A DNA stretch of 64,000 nucleotides, from positions 1 to 64,000 of the forward strand of contig VXMP01000048.1 in NCBI GenBank assembly GCA_009841075.1. Direction: 5' to 3'. The notes beneath the pieces were generated by a model that ran no database searches, was not told where the DNA came from, and worked only from the letters and a program-made list of their open reading frames with translations. Positions 1 to 9,512 of the stretch are shown in pieces (the stretch's first letter is position 1; the number at the start of each line of letters is the position of its first letter). The position numbers and the translations under genes are program-made. The DNA is from Acidimicrobiia bacterium (lineage in GTDB: Bacteria; Actinomycetota; Acidimicrobiia; Spongiisociales; Spongiisociaceae).

Positions 1-1269
1 CCCCTTTACCCCGACGATCCCGACCACGCCGATCATGAAGAACCCAACGCCGCCGGTAAGCGTTACCTGAAGATCGTCAAAAACTTCTTCCAAAACGGCC
101 TCACCAACGTTGACACCACCATCGAGTTTGAAGACATCTTCAACCGCCGGGGCGTGCTGACCGGCAACAAAGTCACCGTCCGGTGCAGCCCCGACCATGA
201 CTGCACCTGGAACGACCGGGGCCCCGTCCCCGCGGAAGGCGAGGATGGACACAAAGCAGGCCTGGAACCCGGAGACGTGTACGCCGTAAGGATGCCCAAC
301 CCCGACGGCCTCTTCGACCCGTACTATGAAGTGCACAACTTCACCTCGGTGCTCAAAGAAGTCACAGAGTTTGAGGTGGAGGACTACCAGGAACCTGAAC
401 AGGAGGACGTCGACAAACAGCGTAACCCAAAGGGTACGGTGCCGGCTAACCCGCGTAGCCGTACCGCTACCTACAGTGTGCCCGGTCATCTGACCTGCGG
501 CGATTTGTTTGGACAAGCCTATGTCTGGACGGTCAAGGAAGAGTTGCTGGTTGCTACCTACTATGTGGAGGTCTACCAGCGGGACGACAACGGCGACGTT
601 GTTGTCCCCTTCGTGGTGACCGGATGCGTGCTGCGCGACCCGGACGAGCCGTACCATCCGATCGTTGAGGAAGTAGACGCCAACGGCGACACAATAATCA
701 ACACGTCAACAGGTCTCCCCCAGTTTGTGAAGGCTTCAGAGCCTCAGATGCGACGCGGCCGGCCCGTGACCGCCGGCGAAGCCCTGCCCGCGACCCGATC
801 CCCCATCACCGACTGCAGCATGGTGGCCGGCGCGGGCACCCCCAAGGGCGACCAGTGCGTCGTCACCTATCATGAGTACACAAGTCCTGATGCCGCCACC
901 GGTGAAGTGCCACGGCCGGACACCGGGCGGCTGCCGAGCGTCGAACACCCCGGTGCCGCCCCCGAATACGAACCACCCACCGAACGTGAAGTCGAAGCCT
1001 GCAACCGCCGCTCCGACCACGAAACCTGCATCAACAAACTCGAAGCAGACGCCCTCAACGACTACTACCGGGCGCTCGAAAAACACGACGCAAAAGTGCA
1101 ACGCTACGAACAAGAACTCGACAAGCTCTACTACGACATCGACGACGACCCCGCCACCCCCGAAACCTTCCGAGGCGAACAGTTCTGGGTCTGCATCCCC
1201 TACGACCAATGGCAACAAGACATAGAAGACGGCATTACCACCGGACAACGCTGCTACCTAGTCGGCTAA
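1..1269 (+). CDS. hypothetical protein, 5'-truncated by window edge
   Basis: Frame is open from base 1 (PLYPDDPDHADHEEPNAAGKRYLKIVKNFFQ...) through the listed ORF to the stop at 1269; the listed GTG start at 154 is internal. Confidence 0.6.
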   Translation, partial: PLYPDDPDHADHEEPNAAGKRYLKIVKNFFQNGLTNVDTTIEFEDIFNRRGVLTGNKVTVRCSPDHDCTWNDRGPVPAEGEDGHKAGLEPGDVYAVRMPNPDGLFDPYYEVHNFTSVLKEVTEFEVEDYQEPEQEDVDKQRNPKGTVPANPRSRTATYSVPGHLTCGDLFGQAYVWTVKEELLVATYYVEVYQRDDNGDVVVPFVVTGCVLRDPDEPYHPIVEEVDANGDTIINTSTGLPQFVKASEPQMRRGRPVTAGEALPATRSPITDCSMVAGAGTPKGDQCVVTYHEYTSPDAATGEVPRPDTGRLPSVEHPGAAPEYEPPTEREVEACNRRSDHETCINKLEADALNDYYRALEKHDAKVQRYEQELDKLYYDIDDDPATPETFRGEQFWVCIPYDQWQQDIEDGITTGQRCYLVG

Positions 1270-1329
1270 CACCCAACCCCTCAACGGATCACATCTGAAA
1301 ATTGCACTCCATGTGAACCGTTCGAACAA

Positions 1330-1362
1330 GCAGAGCCCCCCGCCTTAGTGTGGGGGCTCTGC
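1330..1362. terminator. hairpin, probable intrinsic terminator
   Basis: Perfect 11-bp stem GCAGAGCCCCC / GGGGGCTCTGC with 11-nt loop, downstream of the stop at 1269; no strong T-tract. Confidence 0.6.
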
Positions 1363-1412
1363 TATTACTCGATACCGGCGATTCGCCCGGTTGCTATTAA
1401 TCTTCCCTGCTG

Positions 1413-1973
1413 ATGGATCTGGGACGCTATCTAATCAATCACAGCTCGGTTTCGGGCGACATCATCAGCGTAGACACCTTCCTTAACCATCGTGTGGATC
1501 CCGAGGTTATCGGAGAGATCGGGCGGCGGATCGCTTCCCTGGCCGGTCCGCTTTCCCCGGATATTCTGGTGACCGCCGAGGCCAGCGGGATTCCCCCGGC
1601 TGTTTGCGCCGCCCGGGAGCTGTCGCTCCCCTTGGTGTATGCCAAAAAGTACGTTCTGCCCGGCACCCGCCAGGCGGTTAGCAAAGAGGTGCGGTCGGCC
1701 ACCAAAGGGTTTGAATACACCATCGAAATACGCAAGCACGTCATTGAACCGGGGATGAAAGCCCTGGTGGTAGACGATTTCCTGGCCCAAGGGCGGACGG
1801 CTTTGGCGTTGGGAGAGATCATTGAAGAACTCGGGGCGGAAATGTTGGGTGCGGTGTTCGCCATCGAAAAGGCCTGGGTGGGGGCACGCAGCCTGATCGA
1901 AGCCCGCGGGTGGCCGGTCTGGTCGGTCATCAAGGTGGTCTCGGTGGAGGATGGCCGGATCCGACTTGGCTGA
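1413..1973 (+). CDS. xpt: xanthine phosphoribosyltransferase-like PRTase
   Basis: PRTase motif ALVVDDFLAQGRTALALGEIIEELGAE; N-term YLINHSSVSGDIISVDTFLNHRVDP typical of Xpt. Confidence 0.8.
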   Translation: MDLGRYLINHSSVSGDIISVDTFLNHRVDPEVIGEIGRRIASLAGPLSPDILVTAEASGIPPAVCAARELSLPLVYAKKYVLPGTRQAVSKEVRSATKGFEYTIEIRKHVIEPGMKALVVDDFLAQGRTALALGEIIEELGAEMLGAVFAIEKAWVGARSLIEARGWPVWSVIKVVSVEDGRIRLG

Positions 1974-2439
1974 ACCGGACCGTTCGATCAGTCGGCTGGC
2001 GGATGCCTTACGTCAGCACACCGGCAACGGCTGCTTCGCCTGCGGCCTGGACAACCCGATCGGCCTGCACGTCGACAACTTTCGCTACGAAGCGGATCAG
2101 GTAGTGGCCTCTTTCGTCCCTCGCTCCTCCCTCCAGGGGACGGTCGGCAACCTGCACGGCGGTATTTCGGCTACGGCTTTGGATGAGATCATGGTCTGGG
2201 CGGGCATCCTTCAAGAAGACGTCCTGTCGGTCACAGGCAAGATGGAGCTTCGCTATCACCGTCCGGTGGGGGTTTCCGACGAGATAGAGCTGCGGGGACG
2301 GGTCGAGGAACGGCGCGGGAGCAGGCTCCGTATCATCGGAACCCTGGGGGTCAGAGACCAACCGGTGGCGGTGTCCGGTAAGGGGCTCTATCTGGTCAGC
2401 CACCAGATGGCCGACCTTATAGCGGAAGCCTCCCGCTAA
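1951..2439 (+). CDS. hotdog-fold thioesterase (PaaI/THEM4-like)
   Basis: CFACGLDNPIGLHV ... GNLHGGISATALDEIMVW motif. Confidence 0.7.
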   Translation: MAGSDLAEPDRSISRLADALRQHTGNGCFACGLDNPIGLHVDNFRYEADQVVASFVPRSSLQGTVGNLHGGISATALDEIMVWAGILQEDVLSVTGKMELRYHRPVGVSDEIELRGRVEERRGSRLRIIGTLGVRDQPVAVSGKGLYLVSHQMADLIAEASR

Positions 2440-2762
2440 CGCTCACGGAGGTTTTCGGTCCAGTCGAGCCAGTCGGAGTAGTAGGAACGGACCCTTTCCC
2501 GGTGACGATCCCGTTCCATCCGGCTTATGATCCTGGACAGCACCCGCACCAAGGTAGCCACTATCAGCAGCCCTCCGCAGATGCGGGCCGCTACCAAAGG
2601 GCCGGTCAGGAAGGCGGTATCACAGTCGAGGAGTCCGAATTGGCACAAGCCGTATCCGGTGCCACCGGTCAACAAGCTGATCAGGATTACCAGCGGGATG
2701 ATCGCCATCAGCAGGGCGACCAGGATAAGAGCTCCCCGTAGTGCCTTCAGAAACCCGATCAC
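2436..2762 (-). CDS. small membrane protein, unknown function
   Basis: Predicted TM segments (GALILVALLMAIIPLVILISLL; ICGGLLIVATLVRVL); convergent with the thioesterase. Confidence 0.5.
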   Translation of the reverse strand: MIGFLKALRGALILVALLMAIIPLVILISLLTGGTGYGLCQFGLLDCDTAFLTGPLVAARICGGLLIVATLVRVLSRIISRMERDRHRERVRSYYSDWLDWTENLRER

Positions 2763-2793
2763 AACCGTCGAATATTACCCGCCTACTCCTTGT

Positions 2794-3588
2794 CTACACC
2801 GCGATCGGAGCTTTGATAACGGGATGAGGGTCGTAGCCGATCACCTGGATGTCGTCGTAGGTGTAGGAATAGAGGTCGGTCTGGGCGGACAAAGCCAGCC
2901 GAGGTAGGGGGCGAGGGGGTCGTTTCAGCTGGAGGTCGGCCTGCTCGACATGGTTGCGATAGAGGTGGACGTCGCCGAAGGTGTGGACGAAATCGCCGGG
3001 GCGGAGCCCGGTGACCTGGGCGACCATCGCCAAGAGCAGCGCGTAGGAGGCGATGTTGAACGGCACCCCCAGGAAGACGTCGGCGCTGCGCTGATAGAGG
3101 GAAAGGCTTAAGCGACCCTCGCTCACATAGAACTGGAACAGCACATGGCAGGGAGGAAGCGCCATCTTCGGTAGATCGGAAACGTTCCAGGCCGACACCA
3201 CCAACCGTCTGGAGTCGGGGTCGGTTCTAATCCGATCCACCACCTCGGTCAGCTGGTCGACGGTCCGGCCGTCGGCACCGTTCCAGCTTCTCCACTGCAC
3301 CCCGTAGATAGGCCCGAGATCACCGGTGGCGGGGTCGGCCCATTCGTCCCAGATCGAAACCCCATTCCGGTTCAGATACCCGACATTGGAATCGCCCTGC
3401 AGGAACCAAAGCAGCTCGTGGATAACCGAGCGTAGATGGATTTTTTTGGTCGTGACCAGCGGAAACCCTTCCTCTAGGTCGAAGCGGAGCTGCCTGCCGA
3501 AGAGGCTGAAGGTTCCTACGCCGGTACGGTCTTTCTTGGGGACGCCATGGTGTCGAACCTCCTCCAGCAGGTTCAGATACTGTCTCAC
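2794..3588 (-). CDS. thyA: thymidylate synthase
   Basis: Full-length ThyA with [32 protein letters not shown] and [19 protein letters not shown]. Confidence 0.97.
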   Translation of the reverse strand: MRQYLNLLEEVRHHGVPKKDRTGVGTFSLFGRQLRFDLEEGFPLVTTKKIHLRSVIHELLWFLQGDSNVGYLNRNGVSIWDEWADPATGDLGPIYGVQWRSWNGADGRTVDQLTEVVDRIRTDPDSRRLVVSAWNVSDLPKMALPPCHVLFQFYVSEGRLSLSLYQRSADVFLGVPFNIASYALLLAMVAQVTGLRPGDFVHTFGDVHLYRNHVEQADLQLKRPPRPLPRLALSAQTDLYSYTYDDIQVIGYDPHPVIKAPIAV

Positions 3589-3614
3589 CTTCTACCGACC
3601 CATTACCCGGCCGC

Positions 3615-4352
3615 TCAGAAGGGTCCCGAAAACCAGCAATCCAAAACCGCCCCATCCCCCTCGATCAGCAGATCATCAGAACCGGCCCGGTTCCAAAGAT
3701 AAAGATAGAGATCCGAGGCTCGGCCGGTGACCGTGCAGCCGGCCGGCCCCTCTCCCCCTTCCAGGCCGGGAGAAGCCTCCGGTCCGAGCGATGCGGTCCA
3801 CCGACGATCGGTGTCGGAGGCCACCACCCGCAGAGTCAGAGGTTCAGGTGTCCGGGGGCCTCGATCGGGAAGAGACAGGAAAAACACCATCAGCTCGTCG
3901 ATTCCGTCCGAGGCGAAGTCCGGATCGAAGCCGGTCAACTCTCCGACGGTCAGCTCGATGTCCACCCGATGGATGGCGGTTTCGTGAGCTTGTCGACGAG
4001 CCCAGAAAGCCCGAGGGCTGGTTAGCCCCCTCCACTTCCAGCACTCCAGATCATCAGGGGCCTCCTCCAGGGCCGTTACCACCCGGCGGTGTCCTTGCCG
4101 GAACCAATCCACCAGCTGCTGGTCGGGGGGCCATCCGTCGGGGGTGATTTCCTCCCGCCCGGGGCGCTCGGTTCGTTTTTCCAGAATTATGGTGCCGGCC
4201 CAGCGGTGCACCCAGCCGAGATGTCGTAAAAGTTGGCGTAACTTCCAGTCCGGACAAGATGGCACCGGAGTGTCCAAGGGGAGGTCGGCTGCGATTGCGG
4301 CCATTCTTTTCCCATCAAGGTCGAGAGCTTCGATCAGCCGGTCGGTGTTCAT
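3615..4352 (-). CDS. maleylpyruvate isomerase N-terminal-domain protein (MDMPI/DinB-like)
   Basis: VPSCPDWKLRQLLRHLGWVHRWAG motif; likely start MNTDRLIEALDLDG at 4352, ATGA overlap with upstream gene. Confidence 0.7.
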   Translation of the reverse strand: MNTDRLIEALDLDGKRMAAIAADLPLDTPVPSCPDWKLRQLLRHLGWVHRWAGTIILEKRTERPGREEITPDGWPPDQQLVDWFRQGHRRVVTALEEAPDDLECWKWRGLTSPRAFWARRQAHETAIHRVDIELTVGELTGFDPDFASDGIDELMVFFLSLPDRGPRTPEPLTLRVVASDTDRRWTASLGPEASPGLEGGEGPAGCTVTGRASDLYLYLWNRAGSDDLLIEGDGAVLDCWFSGPF

Positions 4353-4573
4353 ATTGTCTCGCCACCTCCGAGGGGGATTCTTAACACCAGATGATCTTCC
4401 TCCACCGACCAAACCGACGCTCCGATCAGGGCGAAATCGGTGTAGTCGGTCTCGGCGGCTTCGAGAAACGCCTTGCGTCCCTCCCCCGCCACCGGAGGCA
4501 ACGGGCGCTGCCTGACCGCCTCGGCACGGTCACGGAAACGCCCGAGCATTGCGTCTACATCAAACTGCGCCAT
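4349..4573 (-). CDS. small conserved-type hypothetical protein
   Basis: 74 aa, translationally coupled (ATGA) to the MDMPI gene. Confidence 0.55.
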   Translation of the reverse strand: MAQFDVDAMLGRFRDRAEAVRQRPLPPVAGEGRKAFLEAAETDYTDFALIGASVWSVEEDHLVLRIPLGGGETI

Positions 4574-4639
4574 AGCCTTCCCCTTTTCCGATCTTTGAAG
4601 TTGCCGTGTGCTAAACCAGGGTACTCGTTCGGTAACCGG

Positions 4640-5737
4640 TCAGTCATCCGGCGGGTTTTCGTCTTCTCCGCTCGGTTCCTCCACCTGGTGTCGCTCGATG
4701 TAGGTGGACAGAAACGCCTGGATGATGGCCGCCCCGGGAAGGGCGACAATAGCCCCGACCGGACCGAGCAGGCTACTCCCCATCAGCACCGAACCGAACG
4801 ATATGGCGGGATGCAGCGACATCGTCCTGGCAGTAATCCGTGGGGCCAGCAGAAAATTCTCGACCTGCTGATAGCCCACTATCCCCAACAGGGTGATGAG
4901 CGCCGAGAGCGGGCTGACGGTCAGGGCGACCAGCACCGGTGCAACACCGGCCAGGTAGGTACCCACCGCCGGTACGAACTGGGAGATCACCCCCACCCAT
5001 ACCGACAGGGCCATGCTGTAGGGGATGCCCAGGAACTCCAGGAAAAGGTAGGTGAAGCCAGCCGAAATCAGGGCTAGAAGACCTCGGGAATAGACGTATC
5101 CACCGGTCTTCCGGATGGCGATTTCCCAGATATACCTCACCTCGGCCTGCCGGTCGGGACGCACCACCGAAAGCACCAGGTTGCGGAAACGGGGGCCGTC
5201 TGCCAACAGATAGAAGGTGAACAACCCGATGGTTAAGACCTGCAAAACCAGGTGTAATGCCAGAGTGCCTATCCCTAAGACCCCGCTGGCCAGAGAGGAG
5301 GCGTAGGTTAGGAGAGAACCTTGAATATCGAGCGCTCCCTCTGAAATGTTGGACAGGTTCAATTCCAGTCCGAATCGAACGTTGAGGAAGACGCTCATGT
5401 CGGAGAACCAGTCGGGGAAGTTGGACACCAGGGAAGCCATCTCGGTGACCAAGGGGGGCAGGGTGATCCCCACGAACAGGACGAGCAATATCGCCGACCC
5501 CAGGAACACCAGACCGGTAGCCAAGCCTCTTCGCATGCCTCGCCGGGCGAAGTAGTCGACAGCCGGTTCCAAAGCGAAGGAGGCGAACAACGACAACAGG
5601 ATGGCCAAGAAAAAGCCCCGCAACCGGAGAACCGCCCACACCAGCAGCCCGGTAGCCAGAGACGCCCCTATTATCAGAAAAATCAGACGGGGGATCCAAG
5701 GGGGCATACCGTCGGGGCGCTTGCTATGTTCCTCCAC
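4640..5737 (-). CDS. AI-2E family transporter (PerM-like)
   Basis: Multi-TM protein with PxxVGTYLAG...LIGYQQVENFLLAPRITARTMSLHPAISFGSVLMG pattern. Confidence 0.85.
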   Translation of the reverse strand: MEEHSKRPDGMPPWIPRLIFLIIGASLATGLLVWAVLRLRGFFLAILLSLFASFALEPAVDYFARRGMRRGLATGLVFLGSAILLVLFVGITLPPLVTEMASLVSNFPDWFSDMSVFLNVRFGLELNLSNISEGALDIQGSLLTYASSLASGVLGIGTLALHLVLQVLTIGLFTFYLLADGPRFRNLVLSVVRPDRQAEVRYIWEIAIRKTGGYVYSRGLLALISAGFTYLFLEFLGIPYSMALSVWVGVISQFVPAVGTYLAGVAPVLVALTVSPLSALITLLGIVGYQQVENFLLAPRITARTMSLHPAISFGSVLMGSSLLGPVGAIVALPGAAIIQAFLSTYIERHQVEEPSGEDENPPDD

Positions 5738-5852
5738 GTTTAAAGAGGCTAACAGTTAGAGGTGACCGCCTTCTACCCCCGGCTCGGAAAGAACGAGTGG
5801 ACCAGGAGGGTATCTATTATGGGAACCTTGACCGCTCCATAAATCGGCTTTT

Positions 5853-7793
5853 ATGAACCCTGATCAGATCGTTTGGAAGGCTTCGGAAGAAGAGCTGGCC
5901 CGTTCCCGCACCGCAGATTTCATGGCCGTCCACGGGATTCAAACCTACCAAGACCTGGTCACACGATCCATCGGCGAACCCGAATGGTTCTGGAAGGCAG
6001 CCATCGACTACCTGGGGATTCCGTTTGCAAGGCCGTTCCACACCCTGGTGGACACCGGTGTCGGAATCCAATATCCCCGCTGGTTCGAGGGCGGGGCCCT
6101 AAACCTCTCCGAGATCTGTGTCGACCGCTGGGCCGACCAGGACGAGGGGCGAACCGCCCTGGTGTCGGAGCGAGAGGATGGGGAGCGGTGCCGGTTCAGC
6201 TTCGGAGAGCTGCTCGAGGCGGTGGAGCGGGCCGCGGGCGCTTTCGTCGAGGCCGGCGTCAAGCGAGGCGACACCTTGGCGGTCTATCTGCCGATGATTC
6301 CCGAGGCGATTATTTCGATGTTGGCCGCCGCCCGGATAGGCGCTATCTATGTGCCTATCTTCTCGGGATTCGGCCCCGAGGCGGTCGCCTCCCGTCTGAT
6401 GGCTTCGCAACCCACCGTGGTGGTAACCGCCGACGGATACACCCGCAAGGGCAAAGCCATCGACATGAAGACGACCGCCGACCGGGCGATCCGCTCTTCG
6501 GGTATCAACCCCCGGGTGGTGGTGGTTGCCAACCTGGGGCGGACCGACACTCCCTGGATGGATGGTCGGGATCGATGGTGGGAAGATTCCCTGCAATCCG
6601 CTCCCCGGCTTAAGGCGGTGGCCACCGAAAGCGAAGAACCGGTTCTGCTGGCCTACACGTCCGGTACCACCGGTATGCCTAAGGGGGTGGTGCACGTCCA
6701 TGGCGGCCTGGGCGTGAAGCTGGCTGTCGAAGGAGCTTTCCAGTTCGAAATCGGCCCCGAGGATCGGTTGATGTGGATGACCGATATGGGCTGGATTATG
6801 GGTCCTTGGATGGTGATAGCCGGTTTGTCGAACGGTGCTTCGTTGGGCTGCTACGACGGCGCTCCCGACTATCCGACCCCGGGACGGCCTTGGCAGCTGG
6901 TCGAGTCGCTCGGACTCACCGTGCTCGGCATTTCCCCCACCCTGATCCGGGCTCTCCAGCCCTCAGGAGCCGATTTTGCCGCCCGGTCTGATCTGTCCTC
7001 CTTGCGGGCGTTCGGTTCAACCGGCGAGCCTTGGAATCCCGGCCCGTGGTGGTGGCTGTTCCAGGATATAGGCGGCGAGAAGATCCCGATTATCAACATC
7101 TCGGGCGGAACCGAGGTGGGTGCCTGCCTGCTCACAGCCCACGTTCTGCAAGGGCTTAAACCGACTTCGCTGGGAGGCCCGGCCTTGGGCATGGCGGTGG
7201 AGGTCTTCGACCCGCAGGGCCGCCCCCTACGAGGCGAGGTGGGGGAGCTGGTCTGCACCCGGGCCTGGCCGGGAATGACCCGAGGTTTCTGGGGGGGAGA
7301 CGACCGCTACCTGGAAACTTACTGGAACCGTTGGCCCGATACCTGGGTGCATGGCGACTGGGCATCAACCGACGAAGACGGGTTCTGGTATCTCCACGGG
7401 CGCTCCGACGACACCCTGAACGTGGCGGGCAAACGGGTGGGCCCGGCCGAGATCGAATCGGCGGTGGTAGCCCATCCGCAGGTGGTAATGGCTGCCGCCA
7501 TCGGGGTTCCGCATCCGGTTAAGGGTGAGGCCATCGTGGTGTACGCCGTGACTACCGCGGAGGCCGATACCGACCCTGACCTGGCCGCAGCCCTTGCCGA
7601 TCTGGTGGTAGAACATCTGGGGAAGGCCTTCCGTCCCCTGGCGATAGAGCTGGTGGACGACCTACCCAGAACCCGGTCTGCCAAGATCATGCGGCGGGTG
7701 GTGCGAGCCCGGGCACTAGGCGAAGACCCCGGCGATCTGGCCGGCCTGGAAAACCCGGCGGCAGTGGAAGCCATCGACCAACTCCACCTCTAA
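5853..7793 (+). CDS. AMP-dependent acyl-CoA/acetyl-CoA synthetase family protein
   Basis: LLAYTSGTTGMPKGVVHVHGG P-loop; WVHGDWASTDEDGFWYLHGRSDDTLNVAGKRVGPAEIE; C-term RTRSAKIMRR. Confidence 0.88.
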   Translation: MNPDQIVWKASEEELARSRTADFMAVHGIQTYQDLVTRSIGEPEWFWKAAIDYLGIPFARPFHTLVDTGVGIQYPRWFEGGALNLSEICVDRWADQDEGRTALVSEREDGERCRFSFGELLEAVERAAGAFVEAGVKRGDTLAVYLPMIPEAIISMLAAARIGAIYVPIFSGFGPEAVASRLMASQPTVVVTADGYTRKGKAIDMKTTADRAIRSSGINPRVVVVANLGRTDTPWMDGRDRWWEDSLQSAPRLKAVATESEEPVLLAYTSGTTGMPKGVVHVHGGLGVKLAVEGAFQFEIGPEDRLMWMTDMGWIMGPWMVIAGLSNGASLGCYDGAPDYPTPGRPWQLVESLGLTVLGISPTLIRALQPSGADFAARSDLSSLRAFGSTGEPWNPGPWWWLFQDIGGEKIPIINISGGTEVGACLLTAHVLQGLKPTSLGGPALGMAVEVFDPQGRPLRGEVGELVCTRAWPGMTRGFWGGDDRYLETYWNRWPDTWVHGDWASTDEDGFWYLHGRSDDTLNVAGKRVGPAEIESAVVAHPQVVMAAAIGVPHPVKGEAIVVYAVTTAEADTDPDLAAALADLVVEHLGKAFRPLAIELVDDLPRTRSAKIMRRVVRARALGEDPGDLAGLENPAAVEAIDQLHL

Positions 7794-7795
7794 GC

Positions 7796-8185
7796 ACTCC
7801 AACCGAGAGACGCAGCGGCCTTTTATTTAGGTAAACCTAAGGTGCTTAGGGATTTTTTCGCGTTCCCGAAATTAGGGGTTGAATTTGTCTGAAAGTCATG
7901 ATACGTAGTGGGTTGCCAAGCACCGAAGGCCGGGCAAGAGGTAGGTATCCCGATCGGATCCCCGGCAACTCAGGGAACATAAAACGTATGGAGCGAAAGC
8001 CAAACAGTAGTCTCCCGGCTTCAGTCCGGGCATGGCTGACCACGCTCCTTTTTCGGTGGCGGAGGCGGGGGCTGGGACCCGGCGTAGCCGGGCGAGGTGG
8101 GCCGTTTTTCGCGTTCTCCTGAGTGTTTTCCCTGTTTATGGGGGTTTCTGTGAATCTAAGTTTCAGAGCTTTATAAGGTGTCGTT
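7796..8185. repeat. intergenic repeat family, copy 1 (structured; ~390 bp)
   Basis: High identity with 22550-22942, including a ~55-nt identical block ACGTATGGAGCGAAAGCCAAACAGTAGTCTCCCGGCTTCAGTCCGGGCATGGCT. Confidence 0.9.
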
Positions 8186-8414
8186 TTGATCTACGAACTC
8201 AGCGGAAGCCCAAGGCTCTGGTCGAGAAATGGCCCCCCGGTTGTCGTCTGAACCCTCTTGAAATGGTTTTCGGAGTGCTCCAACCAAACCCAAGCGCACT
8301 TAATTTTAGGTTTCGTCGCCTGTTCCAAGATTCGTCCCAAAACTGCCTAAAGAGTGGAGAGTGGCCGCAGGCAGAATGCAAGAACCGCGCCTCTTCCAGG
8401 GCGGCGAGGCCCGG

Positions 8415-8768
8415 TTATCCCCCGCCCGATTGGTCCATTATGTAGCGGGATACCCTCAGAATCTGCTCTTCGGAAAGGGTGTTGCGGAAGGATGGCATCC
8501 TCCCGATTCCCGAGGAGATCGACTGGACGAAATAGCGCTCCGGCTTGCCCACGGAAGTGGCCTCCTCCCCTACCAGCGCTACTCCTGTTCCACCTCGCAG
8601 GTCGGAACCGTGGCAACGGGCGCAGAGCTGCACGTATATGACCTCGCCGGTGGCATCCTCCGGTAGGTCCGTGCCTCCGCAGGACGTCACCGCCAGGACC
8701 AAGGTGAGGCAGGCTGCCATCCAGAGAGCCGCCTGCCCGACTTGCTTCGCCGGTTTTGCCCGACCCAC
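8415..8768 (-). CDS. secreted/lipoprotein c-type cytochrome
   Basis: Signal/lipobox-like VLAVTSCGG, heme motif CARCHG, distal Met in IGRMPSF. Confidence 0.85.
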   Translation of the reverse strand: MGRAKPAKQVGQAALWMAACLTLVLAVTSCGGTDLPEDATGEVIYVQLCARCHGSDLRGGTGVALVGEEATSVGKPERYFVQSISSGIGRMPSFRNTLSEEQILRVSRYIMDQSGGG

Positions 8769-8773
8769 CGGCC

Positions 8774-9136
8774 CTATTCCCCCCGGATCGAATTGAGATA
8801 GTTGTAGATGGTGATCCGGCTGACCTCCATCAGGTCGGCCACCTCGTTGATCGATTTACGGAGCCGGAACGCCCCTCGTTCGTCCAGTAGGCGCACCGCG
8901 ACCTGCTTCTCCACCCGGCCTAGCTCGGCCAGTTTGCCGCCCAACTCGGCTTCCACCTGCGTTACCAAACGGTCCAGGGCGTCGTGAAGGGTCAGAACCC
9001 GTACCGCACCTACCACCTTCCCCTCCCACTCCAACGGGATGCAGCCGTTTTCAGACCCGACCGGATCGACAATCTCGGCCCCGACCGCCTCAACCAGAGG
9101 GCGCACCGCCTTGATGAGAGGATGGTCTACGGTCAT
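8774..9136 (-). CDS. HTH transcriptional regulator (DauR/YheO C-terminal HTH_22-like)
   Basis: RGAFRLRKSINEVADLMEVSRITIYNYLNSIRGE; start MTVDHPLIKAV at 9136 overlapping the upstream gene by 4 bp. Confidence 0.75.
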   Translation of the reverse strand: MTVDHPLIKAVRPLVEAVGAEIVDPVGSENGCIPLEWEGKVVGAVRVLTLHDALDRLVTQVEAELGGKLAELGRVEKQVAVRLLDERGAFRLRKSINEVADLMEVSRITIYNYLNSIRGE

Positions 9137-9369
9137 GGCGTCACCGTCATGTTCACCACCACTCGGGTGGCACCTGCCGCCATAGCCGCCTGTATTCCCT
9201 GGTTGGTTAGGCTTATGACTTCTTCCAGACCGCCTTCGATCGAGGTTCCGAACGGGCCGATATCCGGCTTGAGCGGAGCGAAGGCTTTGATGATCTCCTG
9301 AACATGAGGGCCTTGCCTGCCTTCGATGAACGGCTCGACGGTTACCTCGGCATGAGCCCGCACTACCAA
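9133..9369 (-). CDS. MTH1187/YqgV-family thiamine-binding-like protein
   Basis: 78 aa: VTVEPFIEGRQGPHVQEII...GPFGTSIEGGLEEVI...AAGATRVVVNM. Confidence 0.75.
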   Translation of the reverse strand: MVVRAHAEVTVEPFIEGRQGPHVQEIIKAFAPLKPDIGPFGTSIEGGLEEVISLTNQGIQAAMAAGATRVVVNMTVTP

Positions 9370-9447
9370 TCCTCCTTTGAATTTCCGTTTCCCTCAGAAA
9401 AGTTAACCGAGCGAATGCCCCGAAGATACCAACCTGATGGCTATTAT

Positions 9448-9481
9448 TTTGACAAAATGTAAAAATTTGACAAAATGTAAA
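9448..9481. promoter_or_regulatory. two direct repeats TTTGACAAAATGTAAA, 18-bp period; candidate operator
   Basis: Copies at 9448-9463 and 9466-9481 in the divergent intergenic region upstream of the XDH gene. Confidence 0.65.
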
Positions 9482-9512
9482 GCACCCAGACCAGGTTACG
9501 AGGGGCGGCCCA

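Noticed and set aside
1910-2104. 64-aa ORF overlapping xpt/thioesterase
   Set aside because: Out-of-frame overlap with two well-supported genes.
7921-8000. Glycine riboswitch
   Set aside because: CACCGAAGG and AACTCAGG resemble its motifs, but the full consensus, tandem aptamers and glycine-gene context are not seen; kept only as a check item.
7846-8043. Small ORFs conserved between both intergenic repeat copies (MVSHARTEAGRLLFGFRSIR... on minus; MERKPNSSLPASVRAWLTTLL on plus)
   Set aside because: Frames diverge through indels between copies and conservation follows nucleotide structure, so a structured DNA/RNA element explains them better than protein.
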